DNA of 64,000 bases from JAHRVQ01 sp051278195 (GTDB lineage Bacteria > Pseudomonadota > Gammaproteobacteria > Pseudomonadales > Azotimanducaceae), in the NCBI GenBank assembly GCA_051278195.1, contig JBNMQM010000019.1, positions 1 through 64,000 on the forward strand. The letters are read 5' to 3'. Below are positions 52,455 through 60,799 of this stretch, piece after piece (the first letter of the stretch is position 1; each line of letters begins with the position of its first letter). Position numbers and translations under genes: made by a program. The notes below the pieces were generated by a model. The model was not told the DNA's origin and ran no database searches. It saw nothing but the letters and a program-made list of their open reading frames with translations.

Positions 52455-52889
52455 ATGTCTGCTTCGAAGCTGAACCTCTATTGGCGCGTGCAATTAGCCG
52501 CCCACCATATGCAGAAGTATGCCGATAGGGAGCTTGCTTCGGCGGCACGAATATCGACGGCACAGGTCGGTGTGCTAACGGTGATAGCCAACTCAAACGA
52601 AATCAACCAGAAAGGTGTGGCCACAGCGTTAGGGCTGAACGAGTCCGCCGTCACGGCAATGGTGAAAAGGCTTGTTGCGCTGAAATACGTCGATTGCAGG
52701 AAAAATAAAGCCGACGGTCGTGTGAAAACACTGAGTCTCACTCCGCTGGGAGAAGATGTGCAAAGGCATACCAAGCTACCTTTCAAAAAAATCAATAAAG
52801 TAATTGAATCTACATTGGCAGCGGACGAGATCGAGATATTGGCTGATTGCCTGGAAAGACTCAGGCAGTCCTTCGAGGAAAACACCTAG
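52455..52889 (+). CDS. MarR-family transcriptional regulator
   Basis: 144 residues with the winged helix-turn-helix: T-A-Q-V-G-V-L-T-V-I-A, G-V-A-T-A-L-G-L-N-E-S-A-V-T-A-M-V-K-R-L (recognition helix) and the wing D-C-R-K-N-K-A-D-G-R-V-K-T. Flanking helices form the dimer interface. The ATG at 52455 is 10 nt after AAGGGA and gives the usual MarR start. It should sense a phenolic or other small ligand and regulate itself and the divergent alcohol dehydrogenase through the palindrome at 52392. Confidence 0.9.
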   Translation: MSASKLNLYWRVQLAAHHMQKYADRELASAARISTAQVGVLTVIANSNEINQKGVATALGLNESAVTAMVKRLVALKYVDCRKNKADGRVKTLSLTPLGEDVQRHTKLPFKKINKVIESTLAADEIEILADCLERLRQSFEENT

Positions 52890-53081
52890 ATTGAGGGCCG
52901 GTCAAAAACCACCTACCTGCCACCTCTATTGAGTTTCAGAAAATCCAGCAACTCGTTAGGGCTCACATAAAACTAGCCTAATGGCTTCCAAACCGTCAGA
53001 CCGGTTCTCGTCTATTTCATGTCAACAAGGGATAATTCGCGTATTATTGACACTCGAATTCAAATAATTGGAGAAAAGTAC

Positions 53082-54221
53082 ATGGCTGCAGCTTTTATGG
53101 CCTATCCAGAACTCCGCCACCCGTTTGAGGCTAAACCCATTCACGCAGAAGGCAGCGCGAGTGTGCTTTATCAGGGTAGGCAAATCACGCTCGCAGAGAC
53201 AGGTAGTGGTCCGGGCTTATTGATCAACCCTGAGGATCTCAAGGGTATCAATGGCTTTGAACTCAAACCGGAAGGTGCCTGCTACGCAGACATGTGTATT
53301 CCGCTGAATAGCAAACTGCTGATCACACAAGATGATAAACAGTGGTTTGACCTAACGGCCTTTGCTGATCTACTCGAGCAGCCATACGTGTTCGATCAGG
53401 CTTCTAACGTCTGGAGCTTCGCAGAAATACCTGCCAAACGAGACAATATGATGGTTAATGGCTTGGCGCCGGATTTCGAGATTCCCGACCGTCAGGGCAA
53501 CGTCATCAGAATGACGGACCTTAAAGGTAAAAAGGCCCTGATTGTTACCTGGTCCTCATGGTGAGGATGTTTCCTAGATGTGCCCGTGTGGCAACAAGTC
53601 TACGAAGAAATAAACGATCCTGATTTTGTCATCCTCTGCGTCGCAGAAGACACTGGCGGTGAAGCAGTAGCGGGACCAATTTTCGACGCTGCCAAGCCTA
53701 CCTACATTCAGATTGTCGATGTAAACCATATCATCAGCAGTGCGTTCAATTTTGTGAACGTGCCGTCTGCCGCTTGGATCGACGAAGAAGGCAGAATTGT
53801 GCGAATAGATGAAGGCACCTATGCCAAGATTCATGAACTCGGCAACAAAGAACAATCCATTAAATTTGGCAATAATGTCTACACACCTGCATTGCGGGAC
53901 TGGGTAGAGAAAGGTGCCAAAAGTGAATTTGTTCAATCTGTAGAAACAGTGACCGGTAATATCCGCGAACTGAGTTTCGACCAACAGAAAGCTGATGCTG
54001 CGTTCCGTTTGGCAAATCTGTTCCGTGAACACGGCTTGACAGAAAAGGCTGAAGAATACTGGAACCTCACCCAGACGTTAAATCCGGAAAGTATTAACTT
54101 TTTCCGTCAAAATCTAACGTTATCCGAGGAAGGTTCCGCAGGCCAAGCTTTCATGGAACGACGAGGCGAATACGAGAGTCAGAAGAAAGACTATTATCGT
54201 CCGCTCGATATGGAAAGCTAA
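53082..54221 (+). CDS. Redoxin-family protein, candidate selenoprotein (UGA at codon 161)
   Basis: 379 residues when read through the single in-frame TGA at 53562-53564. The N-terminal ~120 residues are of unknown fold. A thioredoxin/AhpC-like domain follows: A-P-D-F-E-I-P-D-R-Q-G-N, L-I-V-T-W-S-S-W, U161-G-C, V-P-V-W-Q-Q-V-Y, V-P-S-A-A-W-I-D. The W-x-x-W-C-G-C style position of the active-site Cys in relatives is taken by TGA, and the partner Cys (C163) is kept. The tail (~310-345) resembles one TPR unit. The ATG at 53082 follows GGAG by 8 nt. The frame remains perfectly open after TGA for 219 codons. A SECIS-like hairpin follows. Confidence 0.8.
53575..53602 (+). promoter_or_regulatory. Candidate SECIS hairpin in the redoxin gene
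   Basis: UAGA/UCUA forms the lower stem, with an internal loop UG/ACAAG, then UGCC/GGCA forms the upper stem around the apical loop CGUGU. The loop contains G-U, 22-23 nt after the UGA. The structure is weaker than the other two but in the right place. Confidence 0.5.
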
Positions 54222-54235
54222 ACCTGGTGTCTCGT

Positions 54236-54266
54236 GAGCAGCACGTCCACCCGAGATGTGCTGCTC
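54236..54266. terminator. Stem-loop between convergent genes
   Basis: GAGCAGCACGTC, loop CACCCGA, GATGTGCTGCTC: twelve pairs including one G-U, 14 nt after the redoxin stop. No U tract follows, so it may be an RNA-stabilising or Rho-assisted end. It faces the GST gene from the other side. Confidence 0.65.
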
Positions 54267-54312
54267 TCCAGACGGTGCCAATGACGACTGATGCTGACAT
54301 TGCACCCGACCG

Positions 54313-54948
54313 CTACAGTGTTAATTTTTGTTCCTGCGCCAGAACTACTTGAACTTCAGGTAGCTGCAACATCCGCGCTCGATGATCGAGCACGTTGACC
54401 AGATCGCTCGTGTCTACCTTGTCAGCTTCAAGCCATCGCGCAATCGCTAACAGGTAAATATCAGCGATTGAAAAGATTTCGCCGAGAACCCACGGCCCCT
54501 GAAGCATTTCACTCTCGATTAACCTAAAACACTCCCCCATGTTCTGGGGTACTTTGTTTGTCATGTCTTTGAATGAAGATTCTTCATCGGCCCATCTATA
54601 TCCGCGATGACCATGAGCGTGAGCCACATGCACTGTGGCGCAGAGGTAGGCACAGAAGGATTGCAGTCGAGCAAACAACCAGGGGTTTTCCATCGGTGCA
54701 AGGGTTCGCTTGGGGTCGGTCTGTGAGCAGGTTTGCGCGATGTAATAGAGAATGGCGGGAGTTTCAGTTAGCACACCTTTCGCTGTTACCAATGCAGGCA
54801 CCCTCCCCTTTGGGTTAATCTCAAAGAAAGACTCGGCCGTTCTTCCTCCCGCCCGAGGCGCTAGCCGCACTTCGTAATCTGCACCAGCCATTTCAAGAGC
54901 AATGTGAGAGGCAAACGAACAAGATCCGGGTACTGTATAAAGAATCAT
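54313..54948 (-). CDS. Glutathione S-transferase family protein (second copy)
   Basis: 211 residues from ATG at 54948. The thioredoxin-like N-domain reads M-I-L-Y-T-V-P-G-S-C-S-F-A-S-H-I-A-L-E-M, with Cys-10 in the beta-class position (as in PmGST-like enzymes). The cis-Pro is in G-R-V-P-A-L and the gamma-Glu binding residues are E-T-P-A-I-L. The C-domain is helical, with I-A-D-I-Y-L-L-A-I. It should conjugate or reduce electrophiles with glutathione. Convergent with the redoxin gene and clearly distinct from the GST at 5908. Confidence 0.87.
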   Translation of the reverse strand: MILYTVPGSCSFASHIALEMAGADYEVRLAPRAGGRTAESFFEINPKGRVPALVTAKGVLTETPAILYYIAQTCSQTDPKRTLAPMENPWLFARLQSFCAYLCATVHVAHAHGHRGYRWADEESSFKDMTNKVPQNMGECFRLIESEMLQGPWVLGEIFSIADIYLLAIARWLEADKVDTSDLVNVLDHRARMLQLPEVQVVLAQEQKLTL

Positions 54949-55130
54949 AAACAACCTTTGAGTTTTGAAAATGGAGTAGCGATCAATGGATATAAAACTA
55001 TCATATTTGATTCTCCTAGGCACAAAGGTAAAAAGTCTGATGGACGCCCAAGGCTTTTAATCAAGACTTATAAACTCGGGAACGGCTAATATAGGCACTA
55101 TCCCAATAGATAAAAAAAAAGGAAATAATC

Positions 55131-56048
55131 ATGTTTGACTTCTCAAACAAAGTGGTTCTGATCACAGGCGCAAGCTATGGTCTCGGCGAAGAATTTGCAT
55201 TAGCGTTTGCCGCCGCAGGTGCCGATCTGATTCTGACGGCCCGCAGTACAGAACTACTTGAAGGTGTTGCCGAAAAGTGTCGAGCCAGCGGCAGCAAGGT
55301 GACTGTCTGCACGGGTGACGTTGCCATCGAAGCAGACGTCAAAAAAGTTATTGAAGCAGGACTTTTAGCCCATTCAAAAATCGATGTGCTCATCAACAAT
55401 GCTGGCATTGCAGACGCACGGGGCATTGCGGCAGAACAATTCGACGCAGAGACGTTCAATCGAATTATCTCTGTCGACCTGGTCGGCGCATTTTATTACG
55501 CTCGAGAATGCGGCCGGCATATGCTCGAACGTGGTCAAGGTTCGATCGTCAACATCTGTTCTATCATGGGTAACGGCGCTAACGAAAACAATGTGATTGG
55601 CTACACAGCAGCAAAAGGTGGCCTAAGAAACTTAACCTTACAACTCGGCTGTGAATGGGCAGATCGAGGGGTCCGAGTCAATGCAGTCTCACCCGGTTTC
55701 ATCGTCACCGAGATGACAAGGCCGATGCTGGAAGCGATGGGGATTGATAAATGGATTGCCAGCCGAACCCCTATGCGTCGCGTTGGAGAAGCACAGGAAG
55801 TGACTAACGCCGTACTATTTCTCGCTTCCGATTTGGCGAGTTATATCACCGGCGTCGACCTATTGGTGGATGGTGGGACCAACGCCAGTAACGGCACATT
55901 CCAAATACCGCCCATCCATCATGAATGGAACAAAGATACACCAATGGTACCTACCGATTATGAACCCGTACAGCCAAGACCTGAATGGTATCAAGTCCTT
56001 CAAGGCGGTATACCCGGCATTCACTTCCCCGCACCAGAGGATGAATAG
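55131..56048 (+). CDS. Short-chain dehydrogenase/reductase (long form)
   Basis: A 305-residue classical SDR with T-G-A-S-Y-G-L-G (cofactor), N-N-A-G-I-A, the Ser in N-I-C-S-I-M, and Y-T-A-A-K-G. The core ends near residue 258 (V-D-L-L-V-D-G-G-T-N-A). The extra ~45 residues (P-P-I-H-H-E-W-N and E-W-Y-Q-V-L) are unusual for the family and may cap the active site or help oligomerisation. There is a GGA ribosome site about 8 nt upstream (AAAAGGAAATAATCATG). Substrate unknown, possibly a polyol or hydroxy-acyl compound. Confidence 0.9.
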   Translation: MFDFSNKVVLITGASYGLGEEFALAFAAAGADLILTARSTELLEGVAEKCRASGSKVTVCTGDVAIEADVKKVIEAGLLAHSKIDVLINNAGIADARGIAAEQFDAETFNRIISVDLVGAFYYARECGRHMLERGQGSIVNICSIMGNGANENNVIGYTAAKGGLRNLTLQLGCEWADRGVRVNAVSPGFIVTEMTRPMLEAMGIDKWIASRTPMRRVGEAQEVTNAVLFLASDLASYITGVDLLVDGGTNASNGTFQIPPIHHEWNKDTPMVPTDYEPVQPRPEWYQVLQGGIPGIHFPAPEDE

Positions 56049-56125
56049 AGCGGTTTCAATTTAAGAATTTAGGGATTAGAGATCAGAGTTGAGGGCACAT
56101 AACATCTTGGAATAGGGTTACGGAC

Positions 56126-57133
56126 TCAACTCGCGACTCGAATCATTCGCTTACCGCGGTTCTCGCCTGCCAACAGGCCAATCAAACCGCGCGGTGCATT
56201 TTCAAGCCCGTCAATAATGTCTTCGACCACCTTGAGCTCGCCTTGCCTGGCCCACATGGTCAGATCATTAACTGCATCATTATTCAAGTGGTTATAATCC
56301 GAGACAATAAATCCTTTCATCTCTAACCTCTTTGTCACAAGCAGGCCTGGTATCCCGAAAGGACCGGCACTGGGTTTACCGTCATACATTGATACGGCGC
56401 CGCAGCAAGAAATTCGACCTTTCATCTTCATGGCAAACAACGCGGTCTGCAAAATATCTCCGCCAGTGTTGTCGAAATAGACGTCAATACCTTCCGGCGC
56501 TGCATCACCTAGTTGGTTCCTCAAGGGCGCGCTGGTGTCTTTGTAGTCAATACAGGCGGAGAACCCTAGTTCCTTTACAACCCATTCACACTTCTCTGGG
56601 CCACCCGCAATACCAACGACTTTTGCACCTTTAATTCTGCCGATCTGACCCACCAACGAGCCTACTGAGCCGCCTGCAGCTGATACCAACAGTGTTTCGC
56701 CTGCATGAATGCCTGGCACATTGATCAAGCCATGATAAGCCGTGAGGCCGGCAACACCCAACAAGGACAAGCCGTGGCTTATGGGCCCATCATGAGCCCG
56801 TACCTTAGCCAATTGATCACCAGGTAATACGGCATATTCCTGCCAACCCAGATCGCCCGTGACAATCTGGCCCACTTCAAATCGATCATCGCTACTCTCA
56901 ACAACCTGAGCAATTCCCCCACTCGACATCACCTGTCCTGAACTAAGAGCACTACGGTAAGTTGCGCCCTGCATCCACGCGCGGTTAGCGGCATCTTGTG
57001 AAAGCAGCAGGGTTTTGACTAACACCTCACCCTCGCCGGGAGAAGTGACCTCTACCTCATCTTGGGAGAAGTGATCTTCGCTTAGCTTTCCCTTGGGAAT
57101 TTCAGCAAGTAGTATGCGTTTGTTAGTCGTCAT
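56126..57133 (-). CDS. NADP-dependent MDR oxidoreductase (2-alkenal reductase/CurA-like)
   Basis: 335 residues of the zinc-free medium-chain family: V-S-A-A-G-G-S-V-G-S-L-V-G-Q-I-G-R (cofactor), G-V-A-G-L-T-A-Y-H-G-L, Y-F-D-N-T-G-G and C-G-A-V-S-M-Y-D. This pattern matches leukotriene B4 dehydrogenase/CurA-type enzymes, which reduce the double bond of enones and enals with NADPH. It lies 21 bp or more downstream of the MaoC genes on the same strand, so a beta-oxidation-like pathway handling unsaturated CoA or ketone intermediates is plausible. Confidence 0.9.
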   Translation of the reverse strand: MTTNKRILLAEIPKGKLSEDHFSQDEVEVTSPGEGEVLVKTLLLSQDAANRAWMQGATYRSALSSGQVMSSGGIAQVVESSDDRFEVGQIVTGDLGWQEYAVLPGDQLAKVRAHDGPISHGLSLLGVAGLTAYHGLINVPGIHAGETLLVSAAGGSVGSLVGQIGRIKGAKVVGIAGGPEKCEWVVKELGFSACIDYKDTSAPLRNQLGDAAPEGIDVYFDNTGGDILQTALFAMKMKGRISCCGAVSMYDGKPSAGPFGIPGLLVTKRLEMKGFIVSDYNHLNNDAVNDLTMWARQGELKVVEDIIDGLENAPRGLIGLLAGENRGKRMIRVAS

Positions 57134-57153
57134 TGGCTGGTTCCTGTTTTTAT

Positions 57154-57564
57154 CTAAACTTGCTTATCGTGGAGATTTAACGTGACTTCCGCCTCGATCA
57201 ATCCGCGTTCACCATTCCGTTCGAGCCACGTCTCGCAATAGATCAAGCCGTCTTCATCCACCGCTTTCACCTGACCGCGGGCGATAATCTCGTCCTCATC
57301 CAGAATCAGCGGATTGGGAAAGGTCACATGCATATGCTGAATACAGTTTTCTCCAGCCCAAGCCTGTAGCATGTTGACCATATAGCTGATGCCTAAAGGC
57401 CCCTGGTTAATGGTGCGTTCCCCCATGCCCATTGCCGCGACAGTTTTCCTGTTCCAGTGAACCGGATTAGGGTCTCGTAGAATAGCGGCCATGGTTTTCA
57501 TTTTTTCAATGCTGACGCTAGTCATGGTCCAAGATGGAATCACATCACCGACATTAACTTTCAC
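57154..57564 (-). CDS. MaoC-type (R)-specific enoyl-CoA hydratase subunit
   Basis: 136 residues from GTG at 57564, chosen because GGAG lies 9 nt upstream and the product starts with the usual V-N-V-G-D-V-I-P-S-W. The hydratase motif R-D-P-N-P-V-H-W-N carries the catalytic Asp and His. The later E-R-N-G-E-R-G-L and V-T-L-N-L strands complete one hot-dog fold. The coding start overlaps the end of the next gene upstream by 11 bp, implying translational coupling. It probably pairs with that gene's product to make a complete hydratase, as in ChsH1/ChsH2-type pairs. Confidence 0.85.
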   Translation of the reverse strand: MKVNVGDVIPSWTMTSVSIEKMKTMAAILRDPNPVHWNRKTVAAMGMGERTINQGPLGISYMVNMLQAWAGENCIQHMHVTFPNPLILDEDEIIARGQVKAVDEDGLIYCETWLERNGERGLIEAEVTLNLHDKQV

Positions 57565-58009
57565 TTTGGTGCACTCCGATTGTAGCGCCACGATTGTAGT
57601 GCCACGCAACCTCAGTTGTCGCCACCGGGTGATTCTCGCCTGCAATTTCAAAGCGAAAAGTTATCAGATCATATCGGCGGTCACCTTCGTCAAGGTCTAA
57701 TTGCACATCTATTATTCCTCCCGTAACCGAGTATCTAACGTTTTCCTTAAGCGGAGAATGGAAATGCCAGTCATAGCTTTCAATGGAAATCGAGAAGTCT
57801 GATTCAGACTGCCCTAGGGCAAACATCTCCGCAATAGAAGTTTGTGCGCCAATAATGGGCACGTGAAACAATGCGATGGGGTGCACGACGCCGTTTTCCA
57901 TTAGGTCAGCACCAGTGCAATCGGTTAGCAGGAAGTTTTCCCAGTGCTCTATCAAATAATCGCCGCCAGGGAATTGGTGGCCTATCAGGCTAGTCAGTGA
58001 ATCAGACAT
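57554..58009 (-). CDS. MaoC-like N-terminal (FAS1-like) dehydratase partner
   Basis: A 151-residue hot-dog fold protein (L-I-E-H-W-E-N-F-L-L; H-P-I-A-L-F-H-V-P; S-P-L-K-E-N-V-R-Y) without the catalytic D-x-N-P-x-H. In two-subunit MaoC hydratases this kind of chain forms the inactive half that shapes the acyl-CoA site. It is translationally coupled with the catalytic subunit gene directly downstream. The two are on the strand of the MDR oxidoreductase. Confidence 0.8.
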   Translation of the reverse strand: MSDSLTSLIGHQFPGGDYLIEHWENFLLTDCTGADLMENGVVHPIALFHVPIIGAQTSIAEMFALGQSESDFSISIESYDWHFHSPLKENVRYSVTGGIIDVQLDLDEGDRRYDLITFRFEIAGENHPVATTEVAWHYNRGATIGVHQSES

Positions 58010-58130
58010 ATTTCTATTCTTGTCCGTTATGTTTTTGATCTGAAACTAGAGTATCCAGTTGGTTCGACATTGACAAGGCTGAGCCACGGTGTATGTTTAG
58101 CGTCAAACAACTAAACCGAGGCGAGTGACG

Positions 58131-58685
58131 ATGCCAAGAATTTCTGAGAAAGGGGGTATGCCGGGTTTCGCCGGTGTTTATGCCCACGCGCCCGATCTAT
58201 TTAACGGGTTCATGTATCGCTATGGCTTGTTGTGGTCACACAGCCGGCTTGAACCCTTGCTTAAGGATTTGGTACGGCTCAAATCAGCCAACCTGAATAA
58301 GTGCCGGTACTGAATTCCCGCCAGATCTTCTGCGGCGCAGAAGACAGGTATGACGGAAGATGTGATCACGAAGATGTTAGATCACAGAAATTCAGATCTT
58401 AGCGAACGAATTAAACTGGCGATTGAACTAACTGAAGATTTTGTGAACAACCACGCCCATGGCGTGGACGACGAGATGATGGCTAAGCTACTGGAACACT
58501 ACACGGAGCCAGAGGTAGTTGAGCTGACGGTAGCCATCGGCATCTGGGATTCGGTGCATAAGTTCAATAACGTGTTCGATGTGCACCCTCCCATAGAGGA
58601 TGGTGAATTTGTCGTTGACCCACCGGATGTGCCCGAAGCCATGCGCCAACACATCATCGAACCCGGCAACAAGTTCAAAACCTAG
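58131..58685 (+). CDS. AhpD-like (carboxymuconolactone decarboxylase fold) protein, candidate selenoprotein (UGA at codon 61)
   Basis: 184 residues read through one in-frame TGA at 58311-58313. The start is ATG at 58131, 8 nt after GAGG. AhpD/CMD proteins have V-R-L-x-x-A-x-L-N-x-C-x-Y-C at the redox site; here it reads L-V-R-L-K-S-A-N-L-N-K-C-R-Y and then UGA, so Sec would replace the second Cys of C-x-x-C (C58, U61). The helical remainder (I-K-L-A-I-E-L-T-E-D-F; V-V-E-L-T-V-A-I-G-I-W) is intact and in the same frame. The usual His four residues later is Arg (R65). A perfect 8-bp SECIS-like hairpin lies 13 nt after UGA. AhpD-like selenoproteins with C-x-x-U have been reported from marine metagenomes. 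Confidence 0.87.
58326..58344 (+). promoter_or_regulatory. Candidate SECIS hairpin in the AhpD-like gene
   Basis: UCUUCUGC pairs with GCAGAAGA in eight perfect pairs around the tri-loop GGC. The first loop G is 21 nt after the UGA. This is the clearest of the three SECIS-like hairpins in the window. Confidence 0.75.
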
Positions 58686-58702
58686 ATCACGACTTTACAG
58701 CT

Positions 58703-58753
58703 TCCCCAACAGTTTTTGCTGCTTCTTTTTTTTCTTCAGCAGAACTGTTTGGG
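58703..58753. terminator. Imperfect hairpin with T tract between convergent genes
   Basis: CCCCAACAGTTTTTGCTGC and CAGCAGAACTGTTTGGG form a long stem with small bulges, with TTCTTTTTTTTCTT in the loop. It lies 17 nt after the AhpD-like gene and before the ThuA stop. A transcription end for one or both strands is likely. Confidence 0.55.
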
Positions 58754-58779
58754 CGACTGCAAACTAGTATTTTTGAACC

Positions 58780-59529
58780 CTAAAGTTCACCAATCCCCCA
58801 GAGAATGCCCCTACGCAGCAGCTCGTAGTAAACGGGCGAGTTCCATGAGCCTCTCACGACGGGGACAATATCAGCCATAGGTTTCATGTCATGCTTGCCT
58901 GTGCAGTGCCCTAGTGAAAGGTAAAGCACGGACCCTGCACCCCAGGGATGCAGGTACATCTGCGGGTGGCTTTTCTGGTCGGTGCCAAATTCAGAGCGGA
59001 CATAACCAACGGAAGGTTTATTGTAAGACGCTTCAAGAAGCACAATTTGCTCGCCTTGCGCCTCGCAATAGTATGGTTCCTCATCCTCAACATCGAAGTC
59101 TTCAATGTTGTCGGTTAAGGGATGCTCTACATCAGTGACCTTTACCTCGATCCTCTGGTTCGCTGGATGTGCAACGAATCGACTGCCAAGTAGCTCCATA
59201 AATCGAGGCGCAACGTTCGGGGTATCTGCTTTGCCATCGACGAAATCAAGCAGCGCATTGGTGGCATGCAGCGCGAACCATGTGCCGCCCTTTTCCAGAA
59301 AGTCAGCCAATGCCTCTTGTTCTTCCAGCGTCGGTCGAAGATCGCAGGTGTACGTAATCAGTAACGCGGAAGATGCAATCGCCTTAGTATCACTGAAGTT
59401 TTCTGCAACACGGGTGTTAATGTCCTCGTTTTCGCCAAGCAGTTTCAGTAGTTCCAGCCTGGCAAAGTTGGTGTCGTGATACCGGGCATTACATACAAGA
59501 TAAACATCAATCTTCTGGTCTTTTGCCAC
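58780..59529 (-). CDS. ThuA-like domain protein
   Basis: A 249-residue protein of the ThuA/glutamine-amidotransferase-like fold. Y-L-V-C-N-A-R-Y-H-D, L-I-T-Y-T-C-D, F-A-L-H-A-T-N-A and P-W-G-A-G-S-V-L-Y-L-S-L-G-H are the family landmarks. ThuA proteins are linked to trehalose/disaccharide use in rhizobia, but most members are undefined. There is no signal peptide, so it is cytoplasmic. The start is ATG at 59529, with an 11-bp tandem triplication just upstream. It lies 86 bp after acyl-CoA dehydrogenase B on the same strand. Confidence 0.85.
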   Translation of the reverse strand: MAKDQKIDVYLVCNARYHDTNFARLELLKLLGENEDINTRVAENFSDTKAIASSALLITYTCDLRPTLEEQEALADFLEKGGTWFALHATNALLDFVDGKADTPNVAPRFMELLGSRFVAHPANQRIEVKVTDVEHPLTDNIEDFDVEDEEPYYCEAQGEQIVLLEASYNKPSVGYVRSEFGTDQKSHPQMYLHPWGAGSVLYLSLGHCTGKHDMKPMADIVPVVRGSWNSPVYYELLRRGILWGIGEL

Positions 59530-59544
59530 ACTTGCCTCCGTGTT

Positions 59545-59577
59545 GTTCCGAGAGAGTTCCGAGAGAGTTCCGAGAGA
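59545..59577. repeat. 11-bp tandem repeat (3 copies)
   Basis: GTTCCGAGAGA occurs three times in perfect tandem, 16 bp upstream of the ThuA start codon. It lies within its leader or promoter region, so copy number might influence expression. Confidence 0.95.
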
Positions 59578-59614
59578 GTTCTATTTACACAAAGAAATTC
59601 TGTCTACCAGTTTA

Positions 59615-60799
59615 CTAGTCAGGTAATAGAAGTACCCGCTTCGCGATGATGTTGAGTTGCACTTCCGACGTGCCACCTTCTATGGAGTTAGCCTTGGACC
59701 TCAACCATTCCCTGGTCGCCTGCAGTTCGCGGTCGCCAAAACAAGAACCCTCCCAGCCAAGTGCTTGAGTACCCATAATATCCATCATGACCTCAAACCG
59801 ATTCTTATTCAGCTCAGTACCGAAGTACTTAAACATCGACGACGCCGGTGATGGATCTGAGGTCGTCTTTGCTTCCAGTGCCGCGCGAGCAATCGTTAGC
59901 GAAAATGCCCGGCTATTCATCTTGTGTCGTGTGATTTTGTTTCGCACTGTTGCGTCAGCAACTTTGCCATCGACTTCACCCAAATAGGTCTTCGCTTGAT
60001 TCTCCATTGTGAACTGAGAATTTCTACTCTTGCCACCGGTCCCCATTCCCGCCACCATGTTTCGCTCGTGCTGCAGTAACCGCTTCGCGATTTTCCAGCC
60101 GTCATTCTTAACACCGACGAGGTTGGGCCTGGGCACTCGTACATCGACAAAGAACGTTTCACAGAATTGAGATGAGCCGCTGATCAGTGCGATGGGCTTC
60201 ACACTGACACCCGGCGTTGTCATATCAAACAGCAGAAAGCTAATGCCCTCATGCTTTGGCGCATCGAAGTCGGTCCTGACAAGGCAAAAAATCCAATCAG
60301 AAAAATGAGCAAAGGAGGTCCATAGCTTCGAACCATTGATCACATACTCATTGCCATCTTCAACTGCTCTGGTCTGCAGGCTTGCCAAGTCTGAGCCAGC
60401 CCCTGGTTCACTGTAGCCTTGGCACCAGCGAATTTCTCCGCGGGCTATCCTGGGTAAATGCTCCAGCTTTTGTGCTTCATTACCAAATTCAAGCAGCACT
60501 GGGCCAAGCATATCGACACCAAAGGACATCAAAGGGCGGCGCGCGTCAATGCGTTGCAACTCCTGTTGAAGCACTTTGTTTTCTTCATAAGAGAGACCAC
60601 CGCCGCCATATTGCTTAGGCCAGGTCGGGCAGGTCCAACCTTTCGCCCCCATGCGGTCCAACCAGACTTTAGCATCTGGATGGCGGTAAGTTGCATTGCG
60701 GCCACCCCAGACCCAATCTTCTTCTGTTCCTTTGCTCCGCATCGTCTGAGGACAATGGTCCTCTAGCCAGCTGCGGGCTTCGTTTCTGAAATTTTCCAT
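59615..60799 (-). CDS. Acyl-CoA dehydrogenase family protein (B)
   Basis: 394 residues: Q-G-Y-S-E-P-G-A-G-S-D-L-A-S-L, L-W-T-S-F-A-H-F-S-D-W and the C-terminal E-G-G-T-S-E-V-Q-L-N-I-I-A-K-R. It introduces a double bond into an acyl-CoA using FAD. A 13-bp duplication sits directly upstream of the ATG. The divergent TetR gene at 60996 is its probable regulator. It is related to dehydrogenase A at 32396 but not a recent copy. Together with crotonase and PhyH it forms a beta-/alpha-oxidation group. Confidence 0.92.
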   Translation of the reverse strand: MENFRNEARSWLEDHCPQTMRSKGTEEDWVWGGRNATYRHPDAKVWLDRMGAKGWTCPTWPKQYGGGGLSYEENKVLQQELQRIDARRPLMSFGVDMLGPVLLEFGNEAQKLEHLPRIARGEIRWCQGYSEPGAGSDLASLQTRAVEDGNEYVINGSKLWTSFAHFSDWIFCLVRTDFDAPKHEGISFLLFDMTTPGVSVKPIALISGSSQFCETFFVDVRVPRPNLVGVKNDGWKIAKRLLQHERNMVAGMGTGGKSRNSQFTMENQAKTYLGEVDGKVADATVRNKITRHKMNSRAFSLTIARAALEAKTTSDPSPASSMFKYFGTELNKNRFEVMMDIMGTQALGWEGSCFGDRELQATREWLRSKANSIEGGTSEVQLNIIAKRVLLLPD

